Below, one piece after another: positions 22,834 through 32,555 of a DNA stretch of 56,729 nucleotides; positions within the stretch are counted from its first letter, which is position 1; each line of letters begins with the position of its first letter. The notes beneath the pieces were generated by a model that ran no database searches, was not told the origin of the DNA, and saw nothing but the letters and a program-made list of their open reading frames with translations. Location: NCBI GenBank assembly GCA_009869945.1, contig WIXG01000433.1:1-56729 (forward strand), in the 5' to 3' direction. Origin of the DNA: Mesaphorura yosii (Eukaryota; Arthropoda; Collembola; Poduromorpha; Tullbergiidae). A program made the translations under genes and the position numbers.

Positions 22834-24780
22834 ATGGCACCAGCCGCCATGATTCTATTTGCCTTAGTTTACTCCGCCCTTCAGCTTCGTATGGTCACGA
22901 GCCTGGAGTTGGATCTCGGACTAGGTCACCTGAACCTGTGTACGTTTCATTTGACTGACTTTGGCATGGACCTCAGTTCGGCCACCGTGGTTGCCAGCAT
23001 CCTCCGTAAGAATCAACATGGGCAACCATGGACATTAGTCCAAAGCTCCAAGCAGGTCGACAACCATCGATCACAAGGAAGGCTGGACATGTGGAATGTG
23101 CGTCTCAATTTCATGCACGAATCACGCTTCTGTAATGTGCATATTCTGATTGGCCTGGAGGACCCGCAGCCGCTCGTACAAACACGGGGTATGCCTTCTG
23201 ATTTTCAGTCGTATGCGATGAGGTGGGCCGCGAATGAGGATAAGCTTTTCATCTACGTCTGGTCAGCGTCCCAGGAAACAAGAGCAAAGGAATTCTGGAT
23301 GCTCCGCCAATACGGTTTCCGCCAGTACATGTTCATGTATGGAGCCGAAGGAATCGAGCGTTTATTCTGGATTTGTGCAGCCTGCCCGACGGTTGCTAGC
23401 CGCTGGCATGGCATTCCACTCGGGGAAGGAATAGCCTCCAACTTTGCTCAGGCGCTGGTCAAACGATGGGGCCAAAACCTGCACGGTGGACCAGTTTTCA
23501 TTCTGGATCCTCGTATGCAAGGAGACGCTCTGACCACAGAGCTTTGCGACCCCGAACACCTTTGGTATCCCAGCGGCCATACTTGGGCAAGGAATCCCGC
23601 GATAATGTTAGAGGCAAAGGAAAAGTGTTTCGCGAGCAAGAAATTGATCGCTGCCGTAGGAAGGAAGTTGAATGGAACTCTGACTGGGCCGTCTCGCCTC
23701 AGGCCACCCCATAAAGAGGGACCCCCAGTTGTGGTATGTCAGAATGACCTGGCCGATGATGTTCTGCTGACCAGCTTCGGGTACAGTCGAATGATGATTG
23801 TACTGCCACGCAGAGAAGGGTCACTCGTACTGGAATACTGCGATTTCGAACAGCACGCGAGTCACAATGATTCCAACTGGATCCGGGCATTCGACGAAGC
23901 GACGTGGGCTCTCGTCTTGGTCTCCTGCACGCTTCTGGCCGCCCTCTCAATCATGGTCGACCGTGCAAACCACGACTCCTCTTTCAGAAAAGCAGTGCGT
24001 CAGATTTTCAACTCCATCTCGCTAGTCACGAGCGGTGAGGGCGTGGTGCGGTTCAAATTCCAACTGCTCGCCTGCGCGGCTGGATTCACCCTCATCACAC
24101 ATTACGAGATGTTTATGACTGGCGTCGTAGTTGCCCCCACTCCACCCCGGGAACACAACAGCCTGCGGTCGCTGCTGGAGAACGGGTACAAGATTTCGTA
24201 CAGGGTTGATCATTATGGGATTCAGGACCCGGAGAGCGTGTACCGTCGGGATTTCGAACGTCTTGGGCTGAGAGGTTGGCTGAACTCAAGTTTCGAGAGG
24301 GAGTCCAACCGGAGCGCGTACTACAGCCTACGGAGGCCCCCATCGCGTGTCAGGGTGATGTACAAGTGGGGAGCGGCGGCAGTTGCTCGCTCGCATCAAA
24401 TCAAGAATCCAACTGCATTCTGCCACGTCGCGAAACAGCCACTTCGCGAAGTCATGAAGACCTGGACCATGTTGTACGGATTGATGAAGGTAGAGTTGGC
24501 TCGTGTTGTGCAGCGGTTGACAGAGTTCGGATTGGTTGAGTTGTGGGATAGGGTTGATTCGCGATTTGAAGAGGATTACGCAGAGTACTACGTACGACGA
24601 AGGGAAACGGAGATGTATGGTCAGAGGTATGATGGACCAGTGTCGGTCACACTTGACTTTCAAGTCATGAAGATCTTTACGGTTGTGAGCTGCCTGTATG
24701 CGATAAGCGTATTGGTTTTGCTTGGAGAATTGCTGAGCGTCGCAGTCGCGCTAGTTTGGGTCATATTATTATTACAGTAG
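22834..24780 (+). CDS. Divergent ionotropic receptor (IR-3), single exon
   Basis: 648 aa from the ATG at 22834 (GCCATGG context), which opens a signal peptide (MAPAAMILFALVYSALQL). An upstream in-frame ATG at 22780 would bury it. Channel block: helix TWALVLVSCTLLAALSIMV, pore segment IFNSISLVTSGEG, helix FKFQLLACAAGFTLITHYEM, binding lobe NSLRSLLENGYKISYRVD, and a final helix (VMKIFTVVSCLYAISVLVLL). The plan is that of an IR with a short ectodomain. It is intronless like IR-1, on the opposite strand. Not a close copy of IR-1 or IR-2 by eye, so the three are not a recent tandem array. Confidence 0.78.
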   Translation: MAPAAMILFALVYSALQLRMVTSLELDLGLGHLNLCTFHLTDFGMDLSSATVVASILRKNQHGQPWTLVQSSKQVDNHRSQGRLDMWNVRLNFMHESRFCNVHILIGLEDPQPLVQTRGMPSDFQSYAMRWAANEDKLFIYVWSASQETRAKEFWMLRQYGFRQYMFMYGAEGIERLFWICAACPTVASRWHGIPLGEGIASNFAQALVKRWGQNLHGGPVFILDPRMQGDALTTELCDPEHLWYPSGHTWARNPAIMLEAKEKCFASKKLIAAVGRKLNGTLTGPSRLRPPHKEGPPVVVCQNDLADDVLLTSFGYSRMMIVLPRREGSLVLEYCDFEQHASHNDSNWIRAFDEATWALVLVSCTLLAALSIMVDRANHDSSFRKAVRQIFNSISLVTSGEGVVRFKFQLLACAAGFTLITHYEMFMTGVVVAPTPPREHNSLRSLLENGYKISYRVDHYGIQDPESVYRRDFERLGLRGWLNSSFERESNRSAYYSLRRPPSRVRVMYKWGAAAVARSHQIKNPTAFCHVAKQPLREVMKTWTMLYGLMKVELARVVQRLTEFGLVELWDRVDSRFEEDYAEYYVRRRETEMYGQRYDGPVSVTLDFQVMKIFTVVSCLYAISVLVLLGELLSVAVALVWVILLLQ

Positions 24781-25072
24781 TTCATTTATTCACGAGAGGC
24801 ATAATTACATGGTTTCCGAGTAATGAGCGGTGGAAAATCGCACACTTAAATGGCGTCCCAGTTCAGCAGGCGACAGAAGTTCTCGCACACGCTTGAGTCT
24901 TGATCTCAAGACTGCCGTGGTTCCTCATGGTATGAGCGTCAGGATTCGCTCTACTCTTGAATCGCAACCCTCTTAAGCGTTTAGAAGTAGAAAGATGACA
25001 GTTTCGACTTTGAACTTGTTATTCTGATCAGACATTTGATCTGATTAATTGTTGAATACAAAATACAAGTTA
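24781..25072. other. Intergenic 3' of IR-3
   Basis: Nothing recognised. Confidence 0.4.
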
Positions 25073-25330
25073 TTAATGTGACTCTATGAGTGCTAATGCG
25101 AGGATGGCGCAAAAGACGACCGAGTTGGACTGCTTTGCCTGGTGTACGAACTGAAGGATTACAAACAAAGGAAAGGAAAATGCCCCGCACACACTTGGCA
25201 CGCTGCTCGGTCTCAGCACGGTGAATTTCACAAGTGCAGATGGCACAATGAATACTGAGCTGGCTACCAAACAAGTACGATTAGTGAATAAAAGCTGTCG
25301 CTGTGGCTTTTGCATTTGTGTTAGAATCAT
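25073..25330 (-). CDS. Small hydrophobic protein candidate
   Basis: 85-codon frame from an ATG at 25330. Three hydrophobic stretches (SSVFIVPSALVKFTVL, VCGAFSFPLFVILQFV, SVVFCAILALALI) suggest a small multi-span membrane protein. No family recognised, no clear polyadenylation signal and no splice evidence. A chance frame is possible. Confidence 0.35.
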   Translation of the reverse strand: MILTQMQKPQRQLLFTNRTCLVASSVFIVPSALVKFTVLRPSSVPSVCGAFSFPLFVILQFVHQAKQSNSVVFCAILALALIESH

Positions 25331-25829
25331 TCGCTATTTGCTAAGCAGAACCTCCTGACCTTCCGCGTTCCGCACAGCACCTCTGCCTTTGCGGGTTACT
25401 GTAATTCCCTTTGCTCTACAGATGGTCGGAAGCACCCTGAGGCTGGCCATTTTCCATCAGTGTCCGCAAGTGCTTGAGGGCGAATCTTCTTGAAGGCCGC
25501 CGATGCTTCATCCACGGTTGCAGGCGGGCTGTGTTTATGCCAATTCTTGAATCTTTTGTCTCGAGGTTATCAAGTACTAGTTCCTTTCGTAATCTAACAC
25601 CGATCATGCTTCCTCACAACACTTGAGAAATCTGCCCACAACTTGCAGGGACAAGCTGGGCAGGAGGAGGGCGTCACGGGCAGCCTCGGGAAGATTTCGT
25701 GCCTTCACCTGCTGATTGCCTAGTGTATTATTGTGTAATGAAAATGAATAAATAAACAGGAAGTATTATTATTTGTATTCAAAGATTCAAGGCACACAGT
25801 TATTAAATTATTTTGGTAATAATTATCGC
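25331..25829. other. GC-richer patch, unresolved minus-strand coding potential
   Basis: Minus-strand frames such as ATVDEASAAFKKIRPQALAD and ARDALLLPSLSLQVVGRFL look protein-like but sit in different frames and I cannot splice them. Possible remnant or noncoding exon. Confidence 0.25.
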
Positions 25830-26125
25830 TTAGTAGTTGTAAAGGTAAGCAAGCACCACCATCGCGACTACTGCAGCAATGAAGGTTGCGAAAGTGTTCT
25901 CTCCAAAAAGACTGTCGCCGGGAATCGCAATCAAATAATCACCTGAACTGACTTGACTTTCATATTGGATAGCATTAGATGGTGAGAGGGAGTGGGTGTG
26001 GGGGAATTTATTTCTTACTTTTGAGGGCGCCTCACCAAAGGAACAGTTTTCCCACGGAATGTTTTTTTCTCATCACGGGATCCATGAACATGCTGCTCCT
26101 GACCTCCAAACAATAATTCTTTCAT
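25830..26125 (-). CDS. Tail-anchored microprotein, two exons
   Basis: Too short to show up as a long open frame. Exon 26019-26125 (MKELLFGGQEQHVHGSRDEK...) ends in phase 2 at a GTAAGA donor; exon 25830-25947 begins after TCAAGTCAG and restores codon AA|T. The 71-bp intron leaves a 74-aa protein. A basic, polar N-terminal half (KKTFRGKTVPLVRRPQN) is followed by SGDYLIAIPGDSLFGEN and a single C-terminal membrane span (TFATFIAAVVAMVVLAYLYN), so it should be tail-anchored with its N-terminus in the cytosol. Family unknown. Confidence rests on matching phase, consensus splice sites and the clean anchor. Confidence 0.6.
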
Positions 26126-28185
26126 AATGCTTTGTTTCAGTTTCAGTTGCCTTATTCATTGGCCTAATTTTAAGTTTAGTTGAACGTCGTTAATAAATGT
26201 GAGCACATTTTTGTCGTCAATATGTTTCTGAGCATATAAACACCTTTCGAAATACAGACATCCTCTTTTCCCTTGGCCTTCGCGGCCGGAATTTACCGAG
26301 GTATTGCATAAACCATTTTCCAATTTTCTAGATAATAATCTGGATTCTTTGGAAATGAAAGAACTAGCAAAGTTAATAAAATTGGCACTTGATCTTGGCA
26401 CATGGCAGATTGCTGAGTGCAAATTGATTTTCGGAAACTAAAGGCTATTAATTATTTGCAATTTCTTCTCCTTACAAACAAAAGTGCTTCGTCTCTTTTT
26501 TCGCGGCTGGAATGCTTCTTGATTTATTCATGTCATTTTAAAAGCAATTTTCTCCAATTTTTTTCAAGATATTTTCTCAGGATAAGGGGAAGAAAAGTTG
26601 GCAAACTTGATTAAACCCCAACGTTGAATAAATGCGTCGTGATCCATGCCTTGGTCATGTGTGCTTTCCATTTATAATGTCCTTCTGTCAAAATCTTGGT
26701 GGCAATCATGCAAATGATAAGTCAAGCAGAACTCGAGATCACCGAGGATACCCTGTCGGCGCATTGTCGCTCGGGGATGCTCGCCTTGGTTTGGAACCAC
26801 GATATCAAAACTCTCCGGCCAGTTTCATCGTTTTGGAGGTCATGCTGGAAATATGCCATTGGCTGCTTCGTCACATTGTCCGGTCTCATTCAGGTCTGGC
26901 TCCACAGAATGTCGTACGTTTGTTGAACTCTGAGGATCGCTTCTGGCTTACGAATCATTTCATTCATCTTGCTCCCTGGATTCGGCTTGATCACTGCATG
27001 GAATTTGATTATGTTGTGGCGGCGAGACGACCTGGCCCAGTTGTGCAATCAAATGCTGTTTCAGAGCCAGAAATGTGTGACCCGCGCTCGGGCGCCGCGG
27101 GCCAAGTACTTTGAGTAGTACACAAAATTTCATGCATTTGATAAAAATACATTGCGCTTCTTTTTAAAACCCTAAACTAACCTAAGCTTAAACGTCGTAC
27201 TGAAGACTTCCATTGCACTGCACAGGTCAGGTCCGGAGTTTAGAATGAAATCCGAAGTTTATTGCGTATATTGCGTAACCATTGCATTTGAAACAGAAAC
27301 AAATTACGTAAATTGCTGGTTCACGCCTTTAACAAGTACTACTGTTATGTTTTTATCCAAATCCATTCGAGAACATCAGTCAATCCTTTCACGGCCTCGC
27401 CCATTACACTCCTCTACTACTTTTAATTCAAGCCCCTCTGGACTTTAGTCCAATGGACTCATATTATCAACATCACATTGATTAGGTGGCTCAAACGAAG
27501 AGAAGCGTGAGATGCAGAATGACGTCCACGCTGAGTGTAATGAACGTGGTTACCATACTCCATCCCAAGTTACCAATTTTAAATTGAGTCGGCCGGTACA
27601 TTTTGAAATAAATATCGTACAAATATTTGCATTTCTATTTTACAGCTTAGGTTCCTAACCTCTAAATTCAATGCTAATTGTTGATTTCATGCTGACCGTA
27701 TACCCACGACTTTGTCAAGTAGGATTCTGCAGCGAAGGCGATAATAGGCGAAGAAAAGAGCTGAACCAATCATTATTCCCAGTTGAAATTGAAACAGATT
27801 TTACTTTACTACCTTATGTCAATCATCTGCCTTTTATCACAACTATGAAGTTGAAATAATGATGTTGATTTTTAACAAAAATGCAAGAATGTTGTGGACA
27901 AGATTTTTGATCCTAGTCACGCAGGTTCAAGGCTGATACCACAGCACGATACCCATAAATTATCCGGGTAATCTGATAAAATACGGCACGTACAATATGT
28001 ATGAGCTTATCAGGCTTAAATCATCAACTCTTGCATGATTAGTTGAGGATCAAGTAGCTGTCAACTAGGGATTCTACTTCCTTGAATGACACCGTGTGCC
28101 AGGTGCGCATCATAACGTTAGAAATTATTATACTGACTGTCAGTCCGAAGCGGTAGCCAGGCCAAAGTTCGTCGTTTACTTACAG
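26126..28185. other. Intergenic, mostly AT-rich
   Basis: A 160-codon plus-strand frame at 26632-27114 and an overlapping frame from 26696 (MQMISQAELEITEDTL) carry no recognisable family; I do not call them. The upstream exon(s) of the 28186 gene must lie here or further left, but none could be matched in phase. No RNA gene seen. Confidence 0.35.
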
Positions 28186-28670
28186 CCGAGTTTGTTGAGT
28201 TTAACAATGATTATCAAATACCTTTTGATAGTTTCCGTGGTGGCATAATTTCAACAATTAACGGTGCATGTGACACTTCTCCTAGGCTCATAGTCTCAGC
28301 TCGCCCTGTCGGTGACCCAGAAAATGTATACGCTCAAGTGTTAGCCACATGTCCTAAAGTGTCGTTTTCAGGCAATCCTGAGTACTTGAGTGGGAACCAA
28401 AATTTACAAAACGTTACAGCCGCCTCGCTTGCACTGACTGGTGCAAGAACTGCAACTTTATTCGAAGAGTACGCGTATGGTGGCAATGGGGTTTGTATCA
28501 GTAAATCTCCAAGCATAGTAGCCGCTTTCCTTTCAAATGGGGCCAAATATTCAGGAGGCTTGACCAATTTCAAGTCTATCAAGTTTGGAGAATCCTGCAG
28601 TTTAGCACTGGGGAAATCTTCTCTTAAGGTTGTCTGCGCCGATGATTACGGCGTAATACACGAATACTAA
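28186..28670 (+). CDS. Last exon of a secreted, possibly beta/gamma-crystallin-like protein (5' part not found)
   Basis: A strong acceptor (TTTACTTACAG) precedes a 161-codon open frame in phase 1: EFVEFNNDYQIPFDSFRGGI ... ending CADDYGVIHEY, with AATAAA downstream near 28697. The middle (ATLFEEYAYGGNGVCISKS then GLTNFKSIKFGE) resembles a Greek-key motif of the beta/gamma-crystallin fold; four or five Cys suggest an extracellular protein. The N-terminal exon, presumably with a signal peptide, was not identified: a MIIKYLLIVSVVA leader at 28207 lies in another frame with no compatible splice. Confidence 0.5.
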
Positions 28671-28859
28671 CAAATCATACACATGTAGCATTCACTAATA
28701 AAATATGTACTTTATTTTTAAACATTTGTGCTGTCGCACGCACGTCGTCGACGAACGCGGATCGGAGCTCACATGCAAGTACCTCAAGTTGTGGAACCCA
28801 TTGTCATAGCCTGGGACACCTTGAATTTTTGAATATGAGTCCACACTGTTCCGTCACTA

Positions 28860-29125
28860 CTGCTGTAATAGTTCCAGGTCCGAACTGAATTCACTTCCAA
28901 TACCAGAACTGGACCTGACGTAAAGTTATTGTTGAGCTGGAACTGACCACTGGATCTGAAACCGACCGTTAAAACAGTGGAACTGAAGAAAGAACTCTCT
29001 CAACAGTTCCAGTTCCAAACAGTTCCAATGCAAACCTTATAGGAAAGGGAACTTTATTCCACCCGAGCTGTTTTGGTAACTCAGTGGGACTGGGAACTGA
29101 CTACGGTCGGAACTGATGGAGCTAA
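28860..29125. repeat. Cluster of GGAACTG/CAGTTCC repeats
   Basis: At least ten copies or near-copies of GGAACTG or its complement CAGTTCC occur in about 260 bp, in both orientations, so parts can fold back. It is followed by CAGTGATTCAG repeated at about 29132 and 29179. Confidence 0.7.
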
Positions 29126-30736
29126 GAAGCTCAGTGATTCAGCTAACCAAAGCATAGCCAGCGGCACAGTTTAACAATTCAGTGATTCAGCGGCTCAGCT
29201 AACTATATCATGACAAGCTCGGCTGAGCTCTATTTTGAAGCTGACCTGCGTCGTCCACTGTGGTCGGTGCCAGTGCCGCCCAGCACACCAGTGCAGAGTA
29301 GCCAGGTTCTACCCCCGCCACCTGCAGGATGGTTTCGACCCTTGATGGGGTTTACCAGCGTGTGAATGACACGTACCCCCGAGTCTCCTCTGCATTCCAC
29401 TTCCCAACAGACGGCGAGTTGTCTACATGCAACCTCACTCAGCCGTGTTACCATGGCAGCCTGCATCCTCAGCAGTGCACCGTCATCGGAGTGCATTCTC
29501 CGCGTGGAATGCACCCTCGAAAGAGTAGCAGCGACGTTGCCACGCCGGGGAGCCACTCCCGAAGCTTTACTTGCAGAGTGCAGACGATCGTGTGCACAGG
29601 CGAGCAAACCACACATGAGTTGTGCTCTGTACGCTCGCTCTCATTGTACTACAAACCATGGCAACACTGTGTCTGGGAATCGTCTCTACACACTCACTCT
29701 CTTTACAGTGCATGCTGCGGTAGTGCAGCAGTCGATGTGTTATGTGGCAGTCAGGCAGTCGTTGTCTGCTGTCTAGACAGCCGTAGCACACAGCACAGCA
29801 ATTGAGTTTGGAGAGGGGGAGACAGTTCATTCACATCTCCATACATTCCCAGTAGAAGCAGTGCTCCTTCTTTGTCTCGCCGTCTGTCGTGTGCAGTCTG
29901 TAGCAGTCTGTAGACGGACGACTGTTGCGAGTGGCTGCTGTCTGGGTCTTCATTGCACTTTTCGTCTTGGTGGAACTGCATTCCGGATCGGAGACTGGCT
30001 GGCATAGCAACAGTGATTTTATTTGGGACTGGAGCTACTGGGATTGTTGGGGGTTGTTGGAGGGCGACTGCGAGGGGGGAGGCCAAGAATGGAGTGTCTG
30101 TGCAAGGAAGGAGGGAGAGCTGCGAGCTGGAGTAGATGAAAGCTGCCCTGCCCCGCCACGCTACTCCGGGTAAGAGGCCGTACTTCTCTTTAGAGGGCCC
30201 GGGACCTGGACTCCGTTAGCAATTGGGAGTCAGGTACCTGAAGTAGCGCGCGGGGCGGGGGAGCGAGTCGACGGGGTGGAGATTGGAGGTCGGGGACGGA
30301 GCCTGGAGGAGCCCCCCACTTCACAACAGCACTACACCCCCCTTCTCTCATTGTACTTCATCAGGTGCTCTGGGACGACTACTCCAGGCACCTGCGGGAG
30401 TGCAAATAGAGCGGGGCGGAGGGGACCGGCGATGGTAGAGGGGGGATTCTGGGCTTTCAGGGAGACGAAGTGGGTTAGAAGCAGCCTAGAAATAGCCTTC
30501 CCGCAGCAATTACCATGGAGACACATCCGCCACGGCGGAGTGACTCACCCACGTCAGCGAGATGTCGACCCAGCAACCGCGCTTGCGCGCCATCTGCACG
30601 CCACCACCGGAGACAGAGTATCACAAAGACAAAGATTACAAGTACTCAAACAGGGTTTATTAGTGGAATAATGCGAATAAATAGCGGAAAATAATGTCAA
30701 TAATAACAAGTTTTTAACAACAAATCTCCATGTGTA
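29126..30736. other. Intergenic start of the GC-rich half
   Basis: No convincing gene. Contains the first X-box-like palindromes (29446-29460, 29652-29667, 30508-30523), several CACTCTC/GAGAG tracts and CAGTCTGTAG repeats near 29895. TTTATT at 30656-30661 is the polyadenylation signal of the minus-strand gene starting at 31364. Confidence 0.4.
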
Positions 30737-31364
30737 TCAGATCTCAAACTTCCTCAACCTCTCCATTATCTCACTACTCTTCACACTACAAATTTCTTTA
30801 AAACGGGAGCAGTCCTTCGCCATTGCCTGAGGGTGGTCGGGGCCAAATAAAGCGAGGACAATTTGTTCATCCTCTTCAAGTGATTGTTTGTTGTAGAGTT
30901 CGCATAGTAGGAGGTCGGCGCAGTTGTCTATCGTTTCCATGTCGACGGAGGATGGTGAAGGGGCGCTCCTCCTCTGCCTCCTCTTATTAGCACCCCACCC
31001 CAATCTGAGCTTATTAATCCGGTAGTAGCGGCCTGTAATTACGCAGGAATTCGGGGGATTAGAACCACATTTAGTTTCTATTGAGACCCTCCAGAATGAA
31101 AAACTCACCCTTATTCCCCCTCCTAAGTGCTAGATAGAAAGCTAGCACAGCAGCCGCCTTAAAGTTCAGTAATGCAGCCCCCGTCATCCCTGAGGATAGT
31201 AGTCCAGTATGGCCCGTCACGGAGGCGAACGGCTCGAGTGGGACGAGCATCCCCAACTGCCCATGGTCATTGTCCAAGTATAAATCTTGATTTATATCCA
31301 CCCCATCAGAGGAGCAGGTGGAGACGAAGATGATGAGAAGCACGATCGCACTCTGTGATGCCAT
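30737..31364 (-). CDS. Small secreted/membrane protein, Cys-motif family
   Basis: Exons 31109-31364 and 30737-31032 (76-bp intron, phase 1) give 183 aa. Signal peptide MASQSAIVLLIIFVSTCSS. A hydrophobic stretch follows (LLNFKAAAVLAFYLALRRG), then basic residues GWGANKRRQRRS that include a possible furin site. The C-terminal domain begins DMETIDNCADLLLCELYNKQ and has a third Cys pair (CSRFKEICSV). The C-x4-5-LxCE-x-[HY] motif recurs in the genes at 49412 and 50932, so they belong to one family; function unknown, and I infer an extracellular arthropod-specific protein. Polyadenylation signal at 30656-30661. Confidence 0.8.
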
Positions 31365-31861
31365 TTTGGAGACTGATGAGAATGATGGCAGCGGATGCCA
31401 AGAAAGTGCAAACTGTTGAGTAACACTCTCTCGTAACCAAATTTTACGTAATCAGAGAAACTCGCTACCGTCGCCATCGTAATTTGGGCGAACATTTCTA
31501 CAAGTTTTTACGCGAACACCGCTTTCACTTTCTACCACCGGTGCTGCCGTCGCTGCTGCTGCTCGTTGTCAATGAAATGCACCAGTTTCCCCAGCAACAA
31601 GAGCGACGATCAAGACGATGAGGGAGAAAGCGGTGTGACCGGTTTTTTTTATTCCTCTTTCATTGCTGTACTGCGAGTGAGCACGTGCACTGATGCCACC
31701 ACTGTGTAAGAATGCGAAATTGGCGGTTGCCCTGGTGACAGAATATCTCTCGAGTAAACGTGGGTTACGGGAGCGGAATTCTACGCGGTCGTTTTAATTC
31801 CAGCAGGGATAAACAGTCAACAAATTTTGATATAAATAATAATAAGGGGGAATGCAGGGTT
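31365..31861. other. Intergenic
   Basis: Upstream of the 31364 gene. Contains an X-box-like GGTTGCCCTGGTGAC at 31726. No gene seen. Confidence 0.4.
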
Positions 31862-32555
31862 TCAGTAGTCGTAGTCATCTTCATCTTGTAGCTCGTTGGA
31901 GGAGGACTCGTTACTGGAGGGGTCATCATCATCGTCGTCATACTCCTCATCGTCGTCATCATTATCCACCTCGTCGACTTCCACCTCGTTTGATCCGTCA
32001 TCATCCTCATCGGAGTCTGCTTCTAATGAAGACGGTTGCTCCTGGTCGATGGGCTGTGTAGTTGTCGTAGGCGCCTCCGTCGTTGTGGTTACCTCCTCAT
32101 CGAGCTGCTCCACGGGCTCAAAGGCTGGGGCCCCCTGCACACTAAACTCCTGCTCCCTGCTATACTCCGGCCTTAAAATAGGGCGTGGCTGGTCCCTCTT
32201 TAAGACTCTGATATTATCGCGAACGTGGTAGAAGGGGAGATGAGAATAGGTGCTGAGTTTTAGTTGGCGTGGGTGTCGGGTTGAGCGCTTCACACGGGAG
32301 TGGGCTTTGTGCTCCTCCTTCGAGTCATACTCATGAGTGTGATTGATGGTATTCTCCTCGGAGCTGGTCTCTTCTATCGACGGCTCCCGTGAGGTGGGGC
32401 TCCCAACGCACGAGCTCCCTAGATCAAAAGGCGGAAATCGTAAGAATACAGAAGAGGTCTTCTCTTTAGGAAATGCGTCTCCATAGAGACTTGCCGTACT
32501 CACCGAGCAGCAGCGCCAACACTCCGACCAGAAGAAGTCCGGTGGTAGTCCTCAT
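31862..32555 (-). CDS. Secreted acidic protein with furin site and Asp-rich tail
   Basis: Exons 32504-32555 and 31862-32418 (85-bp intron, phase 1) give 202 aa. Signal peptide MRTTTGLLLVGVLALLLG, then an N-glycosylation motif (NHT). RVKRS near residue 52-56 fits furin cleavage. The mature part begins basic, then a Thr-rich segment (VTTTTEAPTTTTQ) and an extremely acidic tail rich in Asp/Glu/Ser to the end (DEDDYDY). Such tails bind calcium or cationic matrix in extracellular and cuticle proteins. No family recognised; the tail is low complexity, so database matches to it would be uninformative. Confidence 0.8.

Noticed and set aside
26632..27114. 160-codon plus-strand frame
   Set aside because: Two overlapping frames of equal quality, no domain, no splice or polyadenylation support.
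29230..30671. Several 80-160 codon frames on both strands
   Set aside because: GC-rich chance frames without family, signal peptide or consistent splicing.
31765..32231. Ser/His-rich plus frames and a Met/Thr-rich minus frame over the acidic gene
   Set aside because: Shadow frames of the Asp/Glu repeats.
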